Assembly: GCA_025455445.1 (NCBI GenBank)
Contig: JALOMN010000009.1
Coordinates: 1-16,957, forward strand
DNA from: Cyclobacteriaceae bacterium
GTDB lineage: Bacteria; Bacteroidota; Bacteroidia; Cytophagales; Cyclobacteriaceae
Reading direction: 5' to 3'
Length of the DNA: 16,957 nt
The notes beneath the pieces are model-generated. The model was not told where the DNA came from, made no database searches, and saw only the letters and a program-made list of their open reading frames with translations. This document shows positions 13,860-16,957 of the stretch, in pieces. How positions within the stretch are numbered: position 1 is the first letter of the stretch; every line of letters begins with the position of its first letter. A program made the translations under genes and the position numbers.

Positions 13860-15231
13860 ATGGGCAAATTTATAAAACTCAAAAAAGGCTTTACAATTAA
13901 CCTTGCTGGCAAAGCATCAACCATCAACCACTGTTGTTGATTCAATTCATCCAGAAACCTTTGTAATAAAACCCACCGATTTCCAGGGGTTATATATGCC
14001 AAAGCCAATGGTGAAAGAAGGAGACTCAGTAAAAGCAGGCACCCCTCTTTTTCATGACAAGAAGCATGAAAATGTTTTGTACACTTCACCCGTCAGTGGT
14101 GAGATTGTAGAAATCAAGCGTGGAGAAAAGAGAAAGTTGCTTGAAATAAAAGTGCTGGCAGATAAGGTTGTTGAACATGAATCATTTGGTAAGTATTCTG
14201 TTTCAGACATAGCCAATCTTTCAGTAGATAAACTTAAACAACAAATACTTAATTCAGGTTTGTGGCCCTGGTTAGTGCAGCGACCTTTTGGTGTTGTTGC
14301 TGACCCATCCGCCACACCAAAGGCAATCCATATCTCAACCTTTGATACAGCTCCTCTGGCACCTGATTACAGTATTTTATTTAAGGGACAAGACCAGTAC
14401 TTCCAGGTAGGGGTGGATATTTTGAAACGGTTTACTTCGGGTGCAATACATGTTAATGTTCACAACTCCAGCGAAATACCAACCACCTTCTCACAAGCAA
14501 AGGGTGTTGAATTAAATAAATTTTCAGGCCAGCATCCTGCAAGTTGCGTAGGAGTGCAGATTCATCATATCGACCCTATTAATAAGGGAGATGTAGTGTG
14601 GACGATTAGTCCGCTGGGCGTAATTCAAATCGGAAAGTTATTTCTTACCGGGGTATACGATGCTTCACGCTTAGTAGCGGTGGCAGGTTCAGAGGTAAAG
14701 AAACCACAGTATTATAAAACCTACACGGGCGCATCTGTTAAAAGGTTTATTGATAATAACCTTAACAATGACCATGTGCGTGTAATTTCAGGAAATCCTC
14801 TTACGGGTGTTGCAATCGGTAAAGAAGGACACGTTGGTTTTTATGACCATCAGATCTCTGTGTTGCCTGAAGGTGATTACTATGAGTTTCTTGGATGGAT
14901 TGCTCCCGGAAAAAATAAGCTAAGCTTACAAAGAGCGATAGGATTGTTTTCATTCCTGTCTCCAAATAAAGAAAGAGTGATTGATACCAATACACATGGA
15001 GAACCAAGAGCATTCGTACAATCCGGTGTGTTTGAGCAGGTAACCCCTATGGATATTTTACCAACCCATTTGTTAAAAAGTATCCTTGCTGAAGACATTG
15101 ATGAAATGGAAGCGCTGGGTATTTATGAAGTAATTGAAGAAGACCTTGCGTTGTGTGAATTTGTTGATGTGTCAAAACATAAGGTTCAGCAGATAGTTAG
15201 AGAAGGAATTGATCTAGTTCAAAATAGTTAA
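13860..15231 (+). CDS. nqrA: Na+-translocating NADH:quinone reductase subunit A, frameshifted near the N-terminus
   Basis: NqrA is the cytoplasmic quinone-associated subunit of the Na+-pumping NADH dehydrogenase. The N-terminus is read from ATG 13860 as MGKFIKLKKGFTINLAGKAS, the family's usual opening. The body is in another frame, from about 13930: VIKPTDFQGLYMPKPMVKEGD, KAGTPLF, SPVSGEIVEIKRGEKRKLLE, SCVGVQIHHIDPINKGDVVW and YEFLGWIAPGKNKLSL, all typical. The break falls exactly at a 7-bp tandem duplication (13915-13930). Without one copy the gene would encode 454 residues, normal for NqrA. As given, the first frame stops after 26 codons (...HCC stop), and the main frame has no ATG or GTG ahead of residue 50; only a TTG at 13903. 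It is either a real mutation, a switch, or a sequence error. nqrB follows by 10 bases. Confidence 0.9.
13915..13930 (+). repeat. nqrA: 7-bp tandem duplication inside nqrA
   Basis: The unit CATCAAC occurs 2.3 times with period 7 (13915-13921, 13922-13928, then CA). Removing seven bases, for example 13923-13929, joins the N-terminal frame ...GKAST directly to ...TVVDSIHPETF, in register with the family. The duplication is therefore the cause of the nqrA frameshift. Confidence 0.9.
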
Positions 15232-15241
15232 TTCAGTTGAA

Positions 15242-16444
15242 ATGAAGTTTTTGAGAAATCAGCTTGATAAAGTAAAGCACAATTTTGAAAAGGGCCAGAA
15301 GTGGGAAAAGTATTATTATGCCTATGAAGCAATAGATACTTTCTTGTATGCACCCAATACTACCAATGATATAAAGGGAGCGCAGATTCGTGATGCGATT
15401 GATTTGAAGCGATTGATGATGACAGTTATCATTGCAATGGTACCTTGTTTATTATTCGGTATCTGGAATGTGGGTCATCAGCACTTTTTGGCAATTGGTC
15501 AGGCAAGCGCCACCTTCGGTGACAAAATTCTGGTAGGAGCGATTCAGGTTATACCCATCGTAATTATTTCTTATGGTGTGGGTTTAGGTATTGAATTCGT
15601 ATTTGCCACACTACGAAGACACCCTGTAAACGAAGGTTACCTGGTAACAGGAATGCTTATTCCTTTGGTGATGCCTCCTGATATTCCTCTTTGGCAAGTT
15701 GCAGTTGCTACAGCATTTGCGGTTATCATTGGTAAGGAAGCTTTTGGTGGTACCGGAATGAATGTAGTAAACATTGCGCTTACTGCCCGTGCCTTCTTAT
15801 ACTTTGCTTATCCTACTGATATTTCGGGTACTGTTTGGACATATATTGGCGATGCACAAACAGTGGCCGGTTATTCTGGTGCAACTCCATTATCGCTCGC
15901 TGCAGATGCGGCTACTACCGGAGAAAATGTGGTTGCATCATTTAATAGTTTTGGTGCCGGCTGGAATGAAGGCGTATTCACACTTCAAAATCTGTTTTTA
16001 GGTTTGCGGCCTGGCTCTATTGGAGAAACTTCAACTTTAATGTGTTTGATAGGTGCGCTTATTCTGATTGGCTCTGGTTCGGGAAGTTGGAAAATTATTG
16101 TGAGCGTTTTCGGAGGCGCATATGCAATGGGCTTGTTTCTAAATCTGGTTGGCGGAAATGCATTTGTAGAGATGCCGGCTCATTATCATCTGGTGATTGG
16201 TGGATTGGCATTTGGCGCAGTGTTTATGGCTACTGACCCGGTAACTGCGACACAAACAGAAACAGGAAAATGGATTTATGGATTTTTAATCGGATTATTC
16301 ACAGTGTTGATTCGTGTGTTTAATCCTGCTTATCCGGAAGGAATTATGCTGGCGATACTTTTGATGAATGTATTCGCTCCGCTGATTGATTATTTTGTAG
16401 TTAGTGCAAACAAAAAAAGAAGATTACAACGTGCGACAGTCTAA
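15242..16444 (+). CDS. nqrB: Na+-translocating NADH:quinone reductase subunit B
   Basis: NqrB is an integral membrane subunit of the Na+-NQR complex; it carries a covalent FMN and forms part of the Na+ path and ubiquinone site. The 400-residue product begins MKFLRNQLDKVKHNFEKGQK. Multiple helices start near residue 57. The block RRHPVNEGYLVTGMLIPLVMPPDIPLWQVA is typical, followed by GKEAFGGTGMNVVNIALTARAFLYFAYP. The flavin-attachment motif is SGATPL, with T215 as the likely FMN threonine. The C-terminal half has HYHLVIGGLAFGAVFMATDPVTATQTETGKWIYG, also typical. Length is near the usual 400-415. The reading frame is intact. Its last 14 bases overlap the nqrC start. Confidence 0.97.
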   Translation: MKFLRNQLDKVKHNFEKGQKWEKYYYAYEAIDTFLYAPNTTNDIKGAQIRDAIDLKRLMMTVIIAMVPCLLFGIWNVGHQHFLAIGQASATFGDKILVGAIQVIPIVIISYGVGLGIEFVFATLRRHPVNEGYLVTGMLIPLVMPPDIPLWQVAVATAFAVIIGKEAFGGTGMNVVNIALTARAFLYFAYPTDISGTVWTYIGDAQTVAGYSGATPLSLAADAATTGENVVASFNSFGAGWNEGVFTLQNLFLGLRPGSIGETSTLMCLIGALILIGSGSGSWKIIVSVFGGAYAMGLFLNLVGGNAFVEMPAHYHLVIGGLAFGAVFMATDPVTATQTETGKWIYGFLIGLFTVLIRVFNPAYPEGIMLAILLMNVFAPLIDYFVVSANKKRRLQRATV

Positions 16445-16957
16445 TCTCTACATTATTCTTTATGCAGTTGCCATTACCGTGGTGTGTGGCGGCTTGCTTG
16501 CTTTTGCTTCACAGAGTCTTAAACCGTTGCAAGATGCCAACGTTGAGCTTGAAAGAAAGCAGAATATTTTGTCTACTGTTATGGAAATCAAGGATGGAGA
16601 CGATATCAATAAGATTTACTCTGAAAGAGTAAAGGAGCTAGTGATTGATTTCAATGGCAACGTAAAGGAAGGTGTAACTGCGGCATCAGTTATCATAGCA
16701 GCAGAATACAAGAAGAAGCCTGAAGACAGATTGTTGCCTGTATATGAATTTAGAAATCAAGAGAATCCAGAGAATTTAGACAACGTGGTATTGCCTATTT
16801 ACGGTTTCGGCCTTTGGAATGATATCTGGGGTTTTGCACGAAACGGTGTCCTTTATGTAATGATCCAGGGGAATTTTACAAGGGTTACTTTTATCGGGAA
16901 TATCTGTCATTTTGTGGCAGACGTGACAACATATGATACAAGGTATAATAATTACTC
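16431..16957 (+). CDS. nqrC: Na+-translocating NADH:quinone reductase subunit C, partial with abnormal tail
   Basis: NqrC is a single-helix subunit with a periplasmic FMN-carrying domain that passes electrons between the other subunits. The start is GTG at 16431, 14 bases inside the end of nqrB, giving MRQSNLYIILYAVAITVVCG and one transmembrane helix (about 7-27). QSLKPLQDANVELERKQNIL and VLPIYGFGLWNDIWGF (to about residue 135, base 16838) match the family. After that the expected segment ending in GETPGLGA is not present: the frame stays open to the edge, but the residues do not resemble NqrC. The right edge cuts the gene, and the C-terminal flavin site lies outside. The first 136 codons are secure; the last 39 are doubtful. 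Confidence 0.85.
   Translation, partial: MRQSNLYIILYAVAITVVCGGLLAFASQSLKPLQDANVELERKQNILSTVMEIKDGDDINKIYSERVKELVIDFNGNVKEGVTAASVIIAAEYKKKPEDRLLPVYEFRNQENPENLDNVVLPIYGFGLWNDIWGFARNGVLYVMIQGNFTRVTFIGNICHFVADVTTYDTRYNNY
16839..16957. other. Terminal segment that does not match NqrC
   Basis: The last 119 bases lie within the open nqrC frame but do not encode the expected flavin-domain sequence. Another frame of the same strand, 16829-16936, encodes FCTKRCPLCNDPGEFYKGYF and on to a stop, with a CxxC pair at 16847-16858 like the zinc-knuckle start of some SAM-dependent methyltransferases. That resemblance is weak. A chimeric join at the end of a contig is the simplest reading. Confidence 0.45.

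Noticed and set aside
13879..13887. CTCAAAAAAGG in nqrA as a programmed -1 slippery site
   Set aside because: A -1 shift there leads to a stop at 13898-13900, and homology to NqrA continues in the original frame beyond it. The break is at the 7-bp duplication.
13844..14089. An 81-codon minus-strand frame over the start of nqrA
   Set aside because: It is antisense to the conserved NqrA N-terminal region and has no plausible start region or family.

Overview
The window looks like chromosomal core DNA from a member of the Bacteroidota, most likely a Cytophagales (Cyclobacteriaceae-like) bacterium. The reasons are AT-rich genes with almost no Shine-Dalgarno sequences, three promoters of the Bacteroidota type (TTTG-like -33, TAnnTTTG -7), the rplM-rpsI-rpsB-tsf order, a LytS/LytTR-type regulatory pair, and an Na+-translocating NADH:quinone reductase (nqr) operon. 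No phage, IS element, CRISPR array, tRNA or rRNA was seen. The placement is inferred from sequence character, not from a search. The window begins inside recA and ends inside nqrC, so it may be a whole contig.

Layout. 1-928 (minus): recA, cut by the left edge. 1114-2136: a membrane-anchored HExxH peptidase of the COG4324 type. 2244-4726: an OmpR-type response regulator, its histidine kinase and an RluA-type pseudouridine synthase, all closely spaced. 4774-7505: the ribosomal operon rplM-rpsI-rpsB followed by tsf, with a good promoter in front, a two-hairpin element between rpsB and tsf, and a strong bidirectional terminator at the end. 7504-8195 (minus): two translationally coupled small membrane proteins; the first is a miniature ExbB/TolQ/MotA-like protein. 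8413-10172: an overlapping LytS-type kinase and LytTR regulator. 10381-11790: a MATE exporter. 11839-12111 (minus) and 12156-12845 (plus): a charged helical protein and a protein of unknown function, transcribed divergently. 12861-13771: a promoter, a 46-residue lipoprotein gene and cmk with its terminator. 13797-16957: the nqr promoter, nqrA, nqrB and the start of nqrC.

The window is mostly housekeeping: DNA repair, translation, nucleotide metabolism and respiration, with two signalling pairs between. The strongest anomalies are in the nqr operon. nqrA is out of frame because of a 7-bp tandem duplication; removing one copy restores a normal 454-residue protein. nqrC loses all resemblance to its family about 119 bases before the window end, which suggests a chimeric contig end. 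Other points worth a look are the rpsB-tsf element, whose 8-nt bulge is complementary to the 5' arm of the following terminator, the ExbB-like pair with no ExbD, and the lipoprotein gene translationally adjacent to cmk. I see no convincing new defence or mobile system. No gap between genes exceeds 300 bases; the longest are 8196-8412 and 10173-10380.
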